62,628 bases of DNA from an uncultured Pelagibacteraceae bacterium (GTDB taxonomy: Bacteria > Pseudomonadota > Alphaproteobacteria > Pelagibacterales > Pelagibacteraceae). Each line of letters opens with the position of its first letter. Positions within the stretch are counted from its first letter, which is position 1. Both the position numbers and the translations under genes were made by a program. The stretch is from the NCBI GenBank assembly GCA_902624075.1, contig CACNWC010000006.1, forward strand, positions 1 to 62,628, written 5' to 3'. A model generated the notes under the pieces. The model did no database searches. It saw only the letters and a program-made list of their open reading frames with translations, and was not told where the DNA came from. This document shows positions 8,544 through 17,107 of the stretch, one piece after another.

Positions 8544-11500
8544 ATGACAAAAAATTTAAGAGTTAAAACAAGTAAATTTATTGATGAAACATATAAAATT
8601 TCATTTAAATTTAATGGAACAACTTACTATGGATACAAAGGAGATACTTTAGCGTCTGCCCTAATAGCAAATGACATTCATTTAGTAGGAAGAAGTTTTA
8701 AATACCATAGACCACGTGGAATTATGACAGCTGGTTCTGAAGAACCTAATGCAATAGTTCAATTACATAATAATACTTCAAGAACAGAACCAAATGTTAG
8801 AGCTACAGAAATAGAAATTTATGAGGGACTAGAGGCCTCAAGTCAAAATTGTTGGCCGAGTGTAAACTTTGATGTAGGTGGAATAAATAATTTTTTGAGC
8901 CCAGTATTACCTGCAGGTTTTTATTATAAAACTTTTATGTGGCCGGCTAGCTTCTGGGAAAAATATGAATATTTTATTAGAAAATCTGCCGGATTAGGTA
9001 AATCTCCTACTGAACCTGATCCTGATATTTATGAACATAAATATATTCATTGTGACGTATTAGTTATTGGAGCTGGTATTTCTGGAATTATGGCTGCAAA
9101 AACGGCAGTAAAAAATGGTTTTAAAACACTTTTAGTGGATGAAAAATCTTATTTAGGAGGATCAACTATTTATCAAAATTCAGAAAATTTTAAAATTAAT
9201 AATCAAAACTCAAATTCATGGCTGGAAAAAGAAATAAATGAAATTAAAAAACTTGAAAATCTAGAAATTAAAACAAGGACAAGTGTAGCTGCTTTTCATG
9301 GTTATAATTTTTTGTTAGCTCGAGAAAATTTAACAGATCACTTACCTTTTGATCAAAAAAAAAATAAAACCCGTCACAGACTACTTAAGATAAGAGCAAA
9401 AAAAGTTATAACAGCTACTGGATCCATAGAAAGACCATTGATTTTTGATAATAATGATCGTCCTGGTATTATGTTATCTTCAGCTATTGAAAAATATGCA
9501 AACTTTTTTGGTGTGGTTTGTGGTAAAAAAAATGTCCTTTTTACAAACAATGATAGTGCCTATGAAACAGCTATCAGCTTATTTCAAAAAGGAATAGATA
9601 TAGAAGCTATCATTGATAATAGGGAAGAAATTGATTCAAGATTAATTAAAGAGACTGAAAAAAATAATATAAAAATCTATAAAGGATATACAGTAGTCAA
9701 CACCAGTGGTTATAAAAGAATTAGTAAGATTTCAATAATGCAACTTTCTAAAGATGGTCAAAAGGTAGTTGGTCCCAAAATATCAATTAAATGTGACTGT
9801 CTTGGAATTTCTGGTGGATGGACTCCAGCAGTACACCTTTTTACTCAATCAGGTGGAAAGTTAGAATTTAGAGATGAAGATCAAGTTTTTATCCCAAAAA
9901 TATATCCATCAAATCAAATTAGTATAGGTTCATGTAGTGGTGATTTTACTTTAGATGAAATATTGTCAAATATACCCAAAAAATTAATTGAATTTTTAGA
10001 TATTAAAAAAACAGATTATGAAGATCTTGAGGTTTACTCTTCCTACAATAAATCAAAAAGAAATATATGGTTATTACCTTCAGATAAAGTTATTGGGAAA
10101 ACAAAACCATTTGTTGATTATCAAAATGATGCAACTGCAAAAGATATTAAATTAGCTTTGAGGGAAGGTTTTAGATCAATAGAACATGTTAAAAGATACA
10201 CTACAACAGGAATGGGAACTGATCAGGGTAAACTTGGTAATATGCATGCGTTAGGGATTATTTCTGAAACAGCAGGATCAAAAATGGGAGAACTTGGAAC
10301 TACAACTTTTAGACCTCCCTACACACCACTTACATTTGGAACAATAGTTGGAAGAAATGTTGGTGAATATTTTGATATATTTAGAAAAACTCCAATTCAT
10401 GAATGGCATGAAAAAAATAAAGCAAAATTTGAGAATGTAGGACAGTGGAAAAGAGCTTGGTATTATCCTAAAGAAGGTGAAAATATGCATGATGCAGTCC
10501 AAAGAGAGAGTAAAGCTGCAAGAGATAGTGCGGGGATATTAGATGCATCAACTTTAGGCAAAATTGATATTCAAGGAACTGATGCTTCTGAATTCTTAAA
10601 CAGAGTTTACACAAATGCTTGGTCTAAGCTTGCGATAGGAAAATGTAGATATGGCTTGATGCTTAATGAAGATGGGATGGTATATGACGATGGTGTTACA
10701 ACACGATTAGATGAAAACCATTATATAATGACAACAACAACAGGTGGTGCTGCAACTGTTTTAGGTAAATTAGAGGATTATCTTCAAACTGAATGGCCTG
10801 AATTAGATGTTTATTTAACATCTGTCACCGATCATTATGCTACAGTCAGTGTTTGTGGTCCAAATAGTAAAAAAATTGTTTCTCAAGTAATAAGTGATCT
10901 TGATTTTTCTGATGAAAGTTTTCCTCATATGTCTTTTAAAAATGCAAAAATTGGTAAAATTAAATGTAGAGTAATGAGAATAAGTTTTACAGGTGAACAT
11001 AGCTACGAAATAAATGTTCAAGCTAATTATGGAAAGTCAGTATGGGAAAAATGTATGGAAGCTGGAAAAAAATTCAATATCACTCCATATGGCACTGAAA
11101 CAATGCATTTATTGAGAGCTGAAAAAGGATTTATTATTGTAGGTCAGGATACAGATGCAACCATGACTCCTATAGATTTACAAATGGATTGGATAGTTAG
11201 TAAAAAGAAATATGATTTTATAGGAAAACGATCCTTATATAGATCTGATACAATAAGAGAAGATAGAAAACAATTAGTTGGTCTACTTACAGAAAATCCA
11301 GATGAAATTTTAGAGGAAGGAGCGCAAATTATAGCTGATATTAAAAAATCACCAATTGAAATGTTAGGTCATGTAACTTCAAGTTATTACAGCCCAAACT
11401 TAAAAAAATCTATCGCTCTTGCCGTAGTGAAAGGTGGAAAGAGTATGATGGGTCAAAAATTAATTATCCCAATGGAAAATAAACAAATAAATGTAACTGT

Positions 11501-11549
11501 TTCAGACCCAGTTTTTTTAGACAAGGAGAACACAAGATTAAATGCTTAA
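8544..11549 (+). CDS. soxA: Sarcosine oxidase alpha subunit
   Basis: This 1001-residue fusion has the domain order of SoxA. An N-terminal 2Fe-2S-ferredoxin-like fold includes GRSFKYHRPRGIMTAGSEEP. A dinucleotide-binding domain begins CDVLVIGAGISGIMAAKTA near residue 170. A central linker contains GTTTFRPPYTPLTFGTIVGR, and an aminomethyltransferase (GcvT-like) C-terminal half starts near residue 630. That half binds tetrahydrofolate and receives the one-carbon unit, giving methylenetetrahydrofolate. It overlaps soxG by 8 bp. In SAR11-type organisms this supports use of methylated amines such as glycine betaine, but no upstream demethylase gene is present here. Confidence 0.96.
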   Translation: MTKNLRVKTSKFIDETYKISFKFNGTTYYGYKGDTLASALIANDIHLVGRSFKYHRPRGIMTAGSEEPNAIVQLHNNTSRTEPNVRATEIEIYEGLEASSQNCWPSVNFDVGGINNFLSPVLPAGFYYKTFMWPASFWEKYEYFIRKSAGLGKSPTEPDPDIYEHKYIHCDVLVIGAGISGIMAAKTAVKNGFKTLLVDEKSYLGGSTIYQNSENFKINNQNSNSWLEKEINEIKKLENLEIKTRTSVAAFHGYNFLLARENLTDHLPFDQKKNKTRHRLLKIRAKKVITATGSIERPLIFDNNDRPGIMLSSAIEKYANFFGVVCGKKNVLFTNNDSAYETAISLFQKGIDIEAIIDNREEIDSRLIKETEKNNIKIYKGYTVVNTSGYKRISKISIMQLSKDGQKVVGPKISIKCDCLGISGGWTPAVHLFTQSGGKLEFRDEDQVFIPKIYPSNQISIGSCSGDFTLDEILSNIPKKLIEFLDIKKTDYEDLEVYSSYNKSKRNIWLLPSDKVIGKTKPFVDYQNDATAKDIKLALREGFRSIEHVKRYTTTGMGTDQGKLGNMHALGIISETAGSKMGELGTTTFRPPYTPLTFGTIVGRNVGEYFDIFRKTPIHEWHEKNKAKFENVGQWKRAWYYPKEGENMHDAVQRESKAARDSAGILDASTLGKIDIQGTDASEFLNRVYTNAWSKLAIGKCRYGLMLNEDGMVYDDGVTTRLDENHYIMTTTTGGAATVLGKLEDYLQTEWPELDVYLTSVTDHYATVSVCGPNSKKIVSQVISDLDFSDESFPHMSFKNAKIGKIKCRVMRISFTGEHSYEINVQANYGKSVWEKCMEAGKKFNITPYGTETMHLLRAEKGFIIVGQDTDATMTPIDLQMDWIVSKKKYDFIGKRSLYRSDTIREDRKQLVGLLTENPDEILEEGAQIIADIKKSPIEMLGHVTSSYYSPNLKKSIALAVVKGGKSMMGQKLIIPMENKQINVTVSDPVFLDKENTRLNA

Positions 11550-12105
11550 TTATACAAATATAATAACCGAAGAAAAATCTTACTCAGGTTTACAAATGAA
11601 AGAAATTAAACCAGTTATGAAATTAATAATTAGAGGTAAAAAAAGAGAATTTTTATCCGCAATTGGTAAATCATTAAACTTATTGTTGCCAACTGAATCC
11701 AACACATCATCAAGAAGTGAAAATTTAACTGCTGTTTGGCTAAGTCCAGATGAATGGATGATTTACTCAAATGAAACTCTAAATTCTGAAAATAATGATT
11801 ATGAGGTAGAAAATTTGCTAAATAAAAGTATTGCAAAAGCAAATTTAGGAGCTGTAACTGATGTAACAGATCAATTCGTTTTAATAAATATTAAAGGTGA
11901 TAAAGTTTTTGACTTATTTGAGACTGGATCTCCTTTCAATTTTAATGATTTTAGAAACAAAAAAGGTTCAGTTACACAAACAATTCTCGCTAAAATTGAT
12001 GTGATTATTCATAATCAGAACCAAAATGAAGTAAATCTTTTTGTAAGACGCTCATTTTCGCAACATTTATACTCTTGGATGAATGATAGTGCGTCAAGAT
12101 TATAG
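11542..12105 (+). CDS. soxG: Sarcosine oxidase gamma subunit
   Basis: The 187-residue protein occupies the last position of the soxB-D-A-G operon and resembles the gamma subunit, a short GcvT-like fold. Typical pieces are LTAVWLSPDEWMIYS, ANLGAVTDVTDQFVLINIKG and FVRRSFSQHLYSWMND. Gamma completes the heterotetramer and has no cofactor of its own. The start overlaps the end of soxA by 8 bp, implying coupled translation. Gamma is the least conserved subunit, so gene context carries part of the call. Confidence 0.9.
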   Translation: MLNYTNIITEEKSYSGLQMKEIKPVMKLIIRGKKREFLSAIGKSLNLLLPTESNTSSRSENLTAVWLSPDEWMIYSNETLNSENNDYEVENLLNKSIAKANLGAVTDVTDQFVLINIKGDKVFDLFETGSPFNFNDFRNKKGSVTQTILAKIDVIIHNQNQNEVNLFVRRSFSQHLYSWMNDSASRL

Positions 12106-12139
12106 TCTCATTTAATTTTTAAATAAGTTAATAAGTAAT

Positions 12140-12907
12140 ATGAAAAAAATATTTCTTATAGCTTTATTTGCTTTTTTACCCTTTTCTTTAAACGCAGAGT
12201 CAAACTTAGATAAGATTTTATCATCAGGAGTTTTAAAAGTTGGAACAACTGGTGATTGGGACCCTATGACAATGAAAGACCCGGCAACTAATAAGTATAA
12301 AGGTTTTGATATCGATGTAATGAACGAACTTGCAAAAGATATGGGTGTAAAAATTGAATTTGTTCCAGCAGAATGGAAAACAATTGTCTCTGGTATCACA
12401 TCAGAAAGATATGATATTTCTACAAGTGTCACAAAAACTCCAAAAAGAGCTGAAGTAGCTGGTTTTACAGATACTTACTACAAATACGGAACCGTTCCAC
12501 TGGTTCTTAAAAAAAATTTGAAAAAATTTTCAACGTGGGACTCTTTAAATAATGCAAACGTTACAATTGCAACCACTCTTGGTACTTCGCAAGAGGAAAA
12601 AGCAAAAGAATTTTTTCCAAAATCAAAATTGAACTCGGTTGAAGCGCCAGCTAGAGACTTTCAAGAAGTTTTGGCTGGTAGAGCAGATGGAAACATTACA
12701 AGTTCAACTGAAGCAAATAAACTAGTAATCAAATATCCACAATTAGCAATAGTTCCAGATGGAGAAAAAAATCCAGCTTTCTTAGCAATGATGGTTCCAA
12801 AAGGTGACAATAAATGGAATAGTTACGTCAATGATTGGATCAAAATGAAAAAATCATCTGGCTTCTTCACTAAGTTGCTAGCTAAATATAACCTAAAAAG
12901 CTTATAA
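12140..12907 (+). CDS. Family-3 periplasmic solute-binding protein (amino-acid type, PheC-like)
   Basis: The 255-residue exported protein has a signal peptide [19 protein letters not shown] with probable cleavage after Ala19. The mature chain is a type II binding fold: [34 protein letters not shown], and a second lobe with [20 protein letters not shown]. The closest family I recognise includes amino-acid ABC receptors and also cyclohexadienyl dehydratase (PheC), which shares the VGTTGDW start. A permease gene 40 bp downstream favours transport, with the ligand unknown. It lies 34 bp after soxG, so it could be co-transcribed with the sarcosine operon. Confidence 0.85.
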   Translation: MKKIFLIALFAFLPFSLNAESNLDKILSSGVLKVGTTGDWDPMTMKDPATNKYKGFDIDVMNELAKDMGVKIEFVPAEWKTIVSGITSERYDISTSVTKTPKRAEVAGFTDTYYKYGTVPLVLKKNLKKFSTWDSLNNANVTIATTLGTSQEEKAKEFFPKSKLNSVEAPARDFQEVLAGRADGNITSSTEANKLVIKYPQLAIVPDGEKNPAFLAMMVPKGDNKWNSYVNDWIKMKKSSGFFTKLLAKYNLKSL

Positions 12908-12947
12908 TCAATTAGTAATTAATTTTTAATTCTTTATAACTTTAAGA

Positions 12948-13679
12948 GTGAGAAATTTATTTTTTTTACTTTTAATTTTACCACTAACTTCTTGTGGTAA
13001 AAGTGAACTTAATTGGTTAATTTTATCTCCCAATAATTTTGAGGGATTAACTAATCTAAAATTTTTATTAAGTGGTTTAACCACAACAATTTTTATTTCA
13101 ATAGTTTCAATAATCATATCTATTTTTTTGGGGCTAGTTGTCTCGATCCCATCTTTAGCTAAAAATAGATTTTTAACTTATTTAAATATAGGCTATGTTG
13201 AGATTGTAAGAGCTATTCCATTATTAGTTTTAATTTTATGGATCTATTATGGTCTACCAATTATGACTGGCATAAGCTTTAGCCCATTTGTGTCAGGTAT
13301 CATCGCTTTATCAATCAGTGAAAGTGCTTTTCAGGCAGAGATATTTAGAGCAGGTATTAATTCAATTAGAAAATCTCAATGGGAGGCTGGAAGTTCTTTA
13401 GGATTAAGTTTTTTTAGGAAATTAAGGTTAGTTATTTTACCTCAAGCAATAAAAAATATCTTACCTGCTATAGGTAATCAATTTGTATACGTCTTAAAGA
13501 TGTCTTCTTTAGTTTCAATTATAGGTATTGGTGATTTAACTAGAAAAGCTAATGAACTAGTTGTCACAACTTATAGACCCTTAGAAATATATACTTTTTT
13601 AATTCTGGAATATCTAATATTAATACTGATAGTATCTTTCTTGGTAAGAAAACTAGAAAAAAAATTACAAAAAGATTAG
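12948..13679 (+). CDS. Amino-acid-type ABC transporter permease with N-terminal lipoprotein-like signal
   Basis: The 243-residue membrane protein is of the HisM/GlnP permease family. The first core helix is about 40-70, and the EAA loop lies in QWEAGSSLGLSFFRKLRLVI near residues 144-163. It begins at GTG 12948; no other Met occurs before about residue 105. Unusually, the first 16 residues (MRNLFFLLLILPLTSC) form a lipobox-like sequence with Cys16. The solute-binding protein gene is directly upstream. No ATPase gene is adjacent, so the nucleotide-binding subunit must be encoded elsewhere. The stop overlaps the convergent nuclease stop by 4 bp. Confidence 0.87.
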   Translation: MRNLFFLLLILPLTSCGKSELNWLILSPNNFEGLTNLKFLLSGLTTTIFISIVSIIISIFLGLVVSIPSLAKNRFLTYLNIGYVEIVRAIPLLVLILWIYYGLPIMTGISFSPFVSGIIALSISESAFQAEIFRAGINSIRKSQWEAGSSLGLSFFRKLRLVILPQAIKNILPAIGNQFVYVLKMSSLVSIIGIGDLTRKANELVVTTYRPLEIYTFLILEYLILILIVSFLVRKLEKKLQKD

Positions 13680-14203
13680 TTTTTTTTTCTATAATCCCAG
13701 GGCATTTCAAAAGTACCTGACCATAAACCACGTTTTTCTTTTTTAGCAAAAATTTCTTTAGAAACATACTTTTTAGAATATTTTCTATAAGCCACAGCAT
13801 ATCCATATTCTACCATCCAAGAATTTATACTTCTTTTATCCCTAAAACATTCTGCAATATATCTTTTATATCGATCTTTATTAGTCCATTCACATGTTAA
13901 AAATTTATCATTAATCTTATTCTTTAGTTTCTTTGCAGAAATTTGACCACAAGGATAATTTCTACTAAATGATAAAAAAGAAATTGTTAACCAAGCTTTT
14001 TTACATTGTTGTTCTTTTTCAGGAGCATCGATTCCAAAAAGACGTATTTTTTTTTCACCAATTCGAATTGTGTCACCATCTATCACTTTTGCTGTACCTG
14101 AAATGATCTTAATTTCTTCTGACTTCACATCATTATATGTAAAGAAGAAAAATGTTAGACAAATACTAATTAATAAAAAAATTTTTATTTTGTTTAAATA
14201 CAT
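13676..14203 (-). CDS. Exported thermonuclease-like (SNase fold) nuclease
   Basis: The 175-residue protein has an N-terminal hydrophobic export signal (about 1-27) and a staphylococcal-nuclease-like domain. The characteristic block is KVIDGDTIRIGEKKIRLFGI followed by DAPE, holding calcium-ligand aspartates and the catalytic arginine. DRYKRYIAECF and a C-terminal RGLWSGTFEMPWDYRKK follow. Members cleave DNA/RNA to nucleotides outside the cytoplasm, and scavenging of phosphate or nucleotides is a plausible role. The start overlaps the MATE gene end by 38 bp, and no later Met would keep the signal. It ends the gatC-to-nuclease minus-strand run. Confidence 0.85.
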   Translation of the reverse strand: MYLNKIKIFLLISICLTFFFFTYNDVKSEEIKIISGTAKVIDGDTIRIGEKKIRLFGIDAPEKEQQCKKAWLTISFLSFSRNYPCGQISAKKLKNKINDKFLTCEWTNKDRYKRYIAECFRDKRSINSWMVEYGYAVAYRKYSKKYVSKEIFAKKEKRGLWSGTFEMPWDYRKKN

Positions 14204-15536
14204 TATTTAAAAAATATCCAATAAATATTAAAACTGCAATTCCCATTAACCAATTTGTTATTAATATAGTATAAAAAATATCCTCATAATCTCCCCCTCT
14301 AATATTAATCACATACCACAAACTTAAAAATGGAAGAGCCGTTAATCTTAAAATACTCATATAAAGACTATATAATGGTTTTTTAACTGCTTGGAAAATT
14401 GCTGTAGTTATAAAAAATACTGGGTAAATTGGTCCTATTAAGGCAGCAACTTTTAAATATATTGCGCCATGTTTAATTGCCTCTAAATTATCTGTAAATA
14501 ATGAGACTAAAAATTCTGCACCAAAAAAAATTATTATACCTGCACAAATCATAAAGGAAGATCCAAATAAAAGTGCTTTTTTATACAGTTCTCTCAAACG
14601 ATCATAACTTTTAGCACCAAAATTTTGACCACCAATGGATAATACTGCTGTATTTAGTCCAATTACAGGAAGTAAAAAAACTTGCTCAATTCTTAAGGCA
14701 GCACCATAACCTGCAGTTGCTAAATCACCAAACTGACCAATAAAATAAAGAATATTAAATAATCCAACACCTATTAACAACATGCTGAACATAACAGGGA
14801 TGGTCTGATAGACAAGCTCTCCTAATAGGTTGAACTTTGGAATAAAGCATTGAAGTTTCAAATATTGTTTTAGTTCACAACAATAAACTTTATGAGCTAA
14901 ATAAAGTAAACCAATAAACTGAGCTACAACAGTTGCTATAGCTAATCCAGCAATACCAAATGCAGGAATAAATCCATATCCAAAAATAAACAAAGGATTT
15001 AAAAAAATATTCAAAAAGAAACTAAATATCAATACATTTCTATAACTTTTTGTATCACCTTGGGCATTCAAAACACCATTCAAGGATATCTGAATTAAAA
15101 CTATTATTGTCCCGTAAAAAATAATGTCTAAATATTTTCTTGATAAAATTATACCCTCTTGATCTGATCCCATTATAGAAAGTAAAAAGTCTGATACGTT
15201 TAATCCAAAAAAGGTTACTAAAATGGATAAAAAAATTGCAAATATTATTGACTGTGCAATAAACAATGAGGCTTTTTTTTTATTATTTGCACCTATATTG
15301 TTACCAATTAAAGTATTTGTTCCAGCTGTCAATCCAACTCCAATAGCAATTATTGTAAAATAAATTGGAAAAGATTTTGCAATAGCTGCTATTGCTTCAG
15401 CTGAAATTCTTCCTGCAAACCAAGTATCAACTAAATTATAAAAAGTCTGGAATAATGAACCAACACTTGCAGGAATAGTTACCTTTCTAAGTAAAAACCA
15501 TATTGGATCTTTTGTAAGTTTAAGTGATTGTGGCAA
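14166..15536 (-). CDS. MATE-family multidrug/metabolite exporter
   Basis: The 456-residue protein is almost entirely hydrophobic, with about twelve predicted helices in two similar halves. Family pieces include VGSLFQTFYNLVDTWFAGR near residue 20, GLTAGTNTLIGNNIGANNKK near 80, and LPVIGLNTAVLSIGGQNFGA in the second half. MATE proteins export organic cations or metabolites using sodium or proton gradients across the inner membrane. The substrate cannot be read from the sequence. It lies 8 bp downstream of trhO and overlaps the nuclease gene by 38 bp. Confidence 0.92.
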   Translation of the reverse strand: MPQSLKLTKDPIWFLLRKVTIPASVGSLFQTFYNLVDTWFAGRISAEAIAAIAKSFPIYFTIIAIGVGLTAGTNTLIGNNIGANNKKKASLFIAQSIIFAIFLSILVTFFGLNVSDFLLSIMGSDQEGIILSRKYLDIIFYGTIIVLIQISLNGVLNAQGDTKSYRNVLIFSFFLNIFLNPLFIFGYGFIPAFGIAGLAIATVVAQFIGLLYLAHKVYCCELKQYLKLQCFIPKFNLLGELVYQTIPVMFSMLLIGVGLFNILYFIGQFGDLATAGYGAALRIEQVFLLPVIGLNTAVLSIGGQNFGAKSYDRLRELYKKALLFGSSFMICAGIIIFFGAEFLVSLFTDNLEAIKHGAIYLKVAALIGPIYPVFFITTAIFQAVKKPLYSLYMSILRLTALPFLSLWYVINIRGGDYEDIFYTILITNWLMGIAVLIFIGYFLNNVFKQNKNFFIN

Positions 15537-15544
15537 ATGAGTCC

Positions 15545-16453
15545 TTAATTATATTCTTTTTGAAAATTATATTTTTTTCCAGATTGTTTGGCTTTATATA
15601 CCTGACTTTGTCTCATTCTGAAACGAGATTTTTGATCTTTTGTTAGTTTATTAAAACAATTTGGACAGGTAACTCCCTCCTCATATCTTTTAGATCTTTT
15701 ATCTTTTATTGAAATTGGATGTCTACATCCACCACAAATAGAATATGTTCCCTGTAGTAATCCATGTTTTAAACTTACTCTATTGTCAAATACAAAACAT
15801 TCACCTTTCCATAAACTATTTTTTTGTTTAATTTTCTTTAAATAATTTAGAATTCCACCTTTTAATTGATAAACATTCTTAAAACCTTTTTTTTCTAAAT
15901 ATACAGAGGCTTTTTCACACCTAATTCCACCAGTACAAAACATAGCTATTGGCTGATCTTTTTTTAGTTTTTTTAAGTATTTTGGAAAATCTCTAAAATT
16001 ATTTATATTTGGATTTACTGATTTCTTAAAAGATCCAATCTTATTTTCAAAAGGTTTTCTTGCATCTATCAAAAATGTTTTTTTATTTTTGATCAATTTG
16101 TTCCATTTTTTTGGTTCAATATGACTATTCTTTTTTCTTATTCTTTTAGACATTTTTAGATCCATAGGAACAACTTCTTTTTTTATTTTTACTTTTGGTT
16201 TGTGAAAAGGATTAAACTTACTTTTTGAATAATTGTAACTATCGAAATTTTTAACTCCAAAAATTTTTTTTAATTTGATGATAGAATTTTTGATATTGCT
16301 ATTCTTTCCAGATATAGATCCATTTAAACCTTCTTTAGATATTATAATTGAACCATATATATTGTTATCAATTAGGATACTGCTTAAAATTTTCTGATTT
16401 TTTTTTAAATCATTAATTTTCTGAAACTTATAAAAACCAAATACTGTAAACAT
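15545..16453 (-). CDS. trhO: tRNA uridine 5-hydroxylase, rhodanese-like (TrhO/YceA)
   Basis: The 302-residue protein has an N-terminal acylphosphatase-like region (MFTVFGFYKF, then SKEGLNGSISGKNSNIKNSI). The rhodanese domain carries its catalytic cysteine in AMFCTGGIRCEKASVYLEKK. The C-terminal zinc-ribbon-like part has CFVFDNRVSLKHGL, CGGCRHP and CPNC. TrhO homologs install 5-hydroxyuridine at position 34 of certain tRNAs, using molecular oxygen. The start overlaps the methyltransferase stop by 1 bp (TAATG). Wobble U34 chemistry may link it to that neighbour, but this is inference. Confidence 0.9.
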   Translation of the reverse strand: MFTVFGFYKFQKINDLKKNQKILSSILIDNNIYGSIIISKEGLNGSISGKNSNIKNSIIKLKKIFGVKNFDSYNYSKSKFNPFHKPKVKIKKEVVPMDLKMSKRIRKKNSHIEPKKWNKLIKNKKTFLIDARKPFENKIGSFKKSVNPNINNFRDFPKYLKKLKKDQPIAMFCTGGIRCEKASVYLEKKGFKNVYQLKGGILNYLKKIKQKNSLWKGECFVFDNRVSLKHGLLQGTYSICGGCRHPISIKDKRSKRYEEGVTCPNCFNKLTKDQKSRFRMRQSQVYKAKQSGKKYNFQKEYN

Positions 16454-17103
16454 TAAATCTTTCTACAAACAGTCATTCCGTCACCAAAAGGAACTATTAC
16501 TTTTTCAACTCTTTTATCTTTAGAGATAAAATCATTCAATTCTCTTATATTTTTGGTATATTTATCGTTTATATTTTTATCAACTACCTCCCCATGCCAC
16601 AAAACATTATCAATTATAATTAAACCTCCATTATTTAATAACTCCAGGGAAATTTGATAATATTTTTTATAATTCATTTTATCAGCATCAATAAAAACTA
16701 AATCAAATCTTTCATTTCTTATCTTTATTAAGGTTTCTAAAGCTGGTTTAATAAATGTTTTAATTTTATGTTCCTGATGAGACTTTTTAAAAAAATCAAC
16801 AGCAATTTTGTTTGTTTTTTTATCTTTATCTAAAGCAATAATTTCACCATCATCAGGTAATGCTAATGCCATAGACAATGTGCTCAAACCTGTAAAAGTT
16901 CCAATCTCTAATACTTTTTTAATCTTAGAAACTTTTATGATTAAATGAAGAAATTGGCATTGAGAGATAGATATCTGCATTCTTTTAACATCTCCCAATT
17001 TTAAATTATAGTTTATTATTTCTTTCTGAATTGGATGAAGTTTTAAACCATGTTTTAAGATATAATCTTGTAATTGTTTAGTAATGTTAAGGTCAGAACC
17101 CAT
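16453..17103 (-). CDS. SAM-dependent O-methyltransferase (catechol-O-MT / COG4122 family)
   Basis: The 216-residue Rossmann methyltransferase has motif I VLEIGTFTGLSTLSMALALP (about 62-81), the acidic LDKD after motif II, FDLVFIDADKMNYKKYY (about 131-147), and GGLIIIDNVLWHGEV. These are diagnostic for the divalent-metal-dependent O-methyltransferase family that contains caffeoyl-CoA-like enzymes and the tRNA-modifying TrmR. TrmR methylates 5-hydroxyuridine at the wobble base in Gram-positives. The adjacency to trhO, whose product would be that base, makes a similar role plausible here, but it is not shown. It starts 4 bp after gatB and overlaps trhO by 1 bp. Confidence 0.85.
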   Translation of the reverse strand: MGSDLNITKQLQDYILKHGLKLHPIQKEIINYNLKLGDVKRMQISISQCQFLHLIIKVSKIKKVLEIGTFTGLSTLSMALALPDDGEIIALDKDKKTNKIAVDFFKKSHQEHKIKTFIKPALETLIKIRNERFDLVFIDADKMNYKKYYQISLELLNNGGLIIIDNVLWHGEVVDKNINDKYTKNIRELNDFISKDKRVEKVIVPFGDGMTVCRKI

Positions 17104-17107
17104 AACC

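Noticed and set aside
12140-12907. Call as cyclohexadienyl dehydratase (PheC)
   Set aside because: The fold resembles PheC, but the directly adjacent amino-acid-type permease gene favours a transport receptor; PheC is kept only as an alternative.
13676-13679. Possible frameshift joining the permease and nuclease genes
   Set aside because: The genes are on opposite strands; the 4-bp overlap is between their stop codons.
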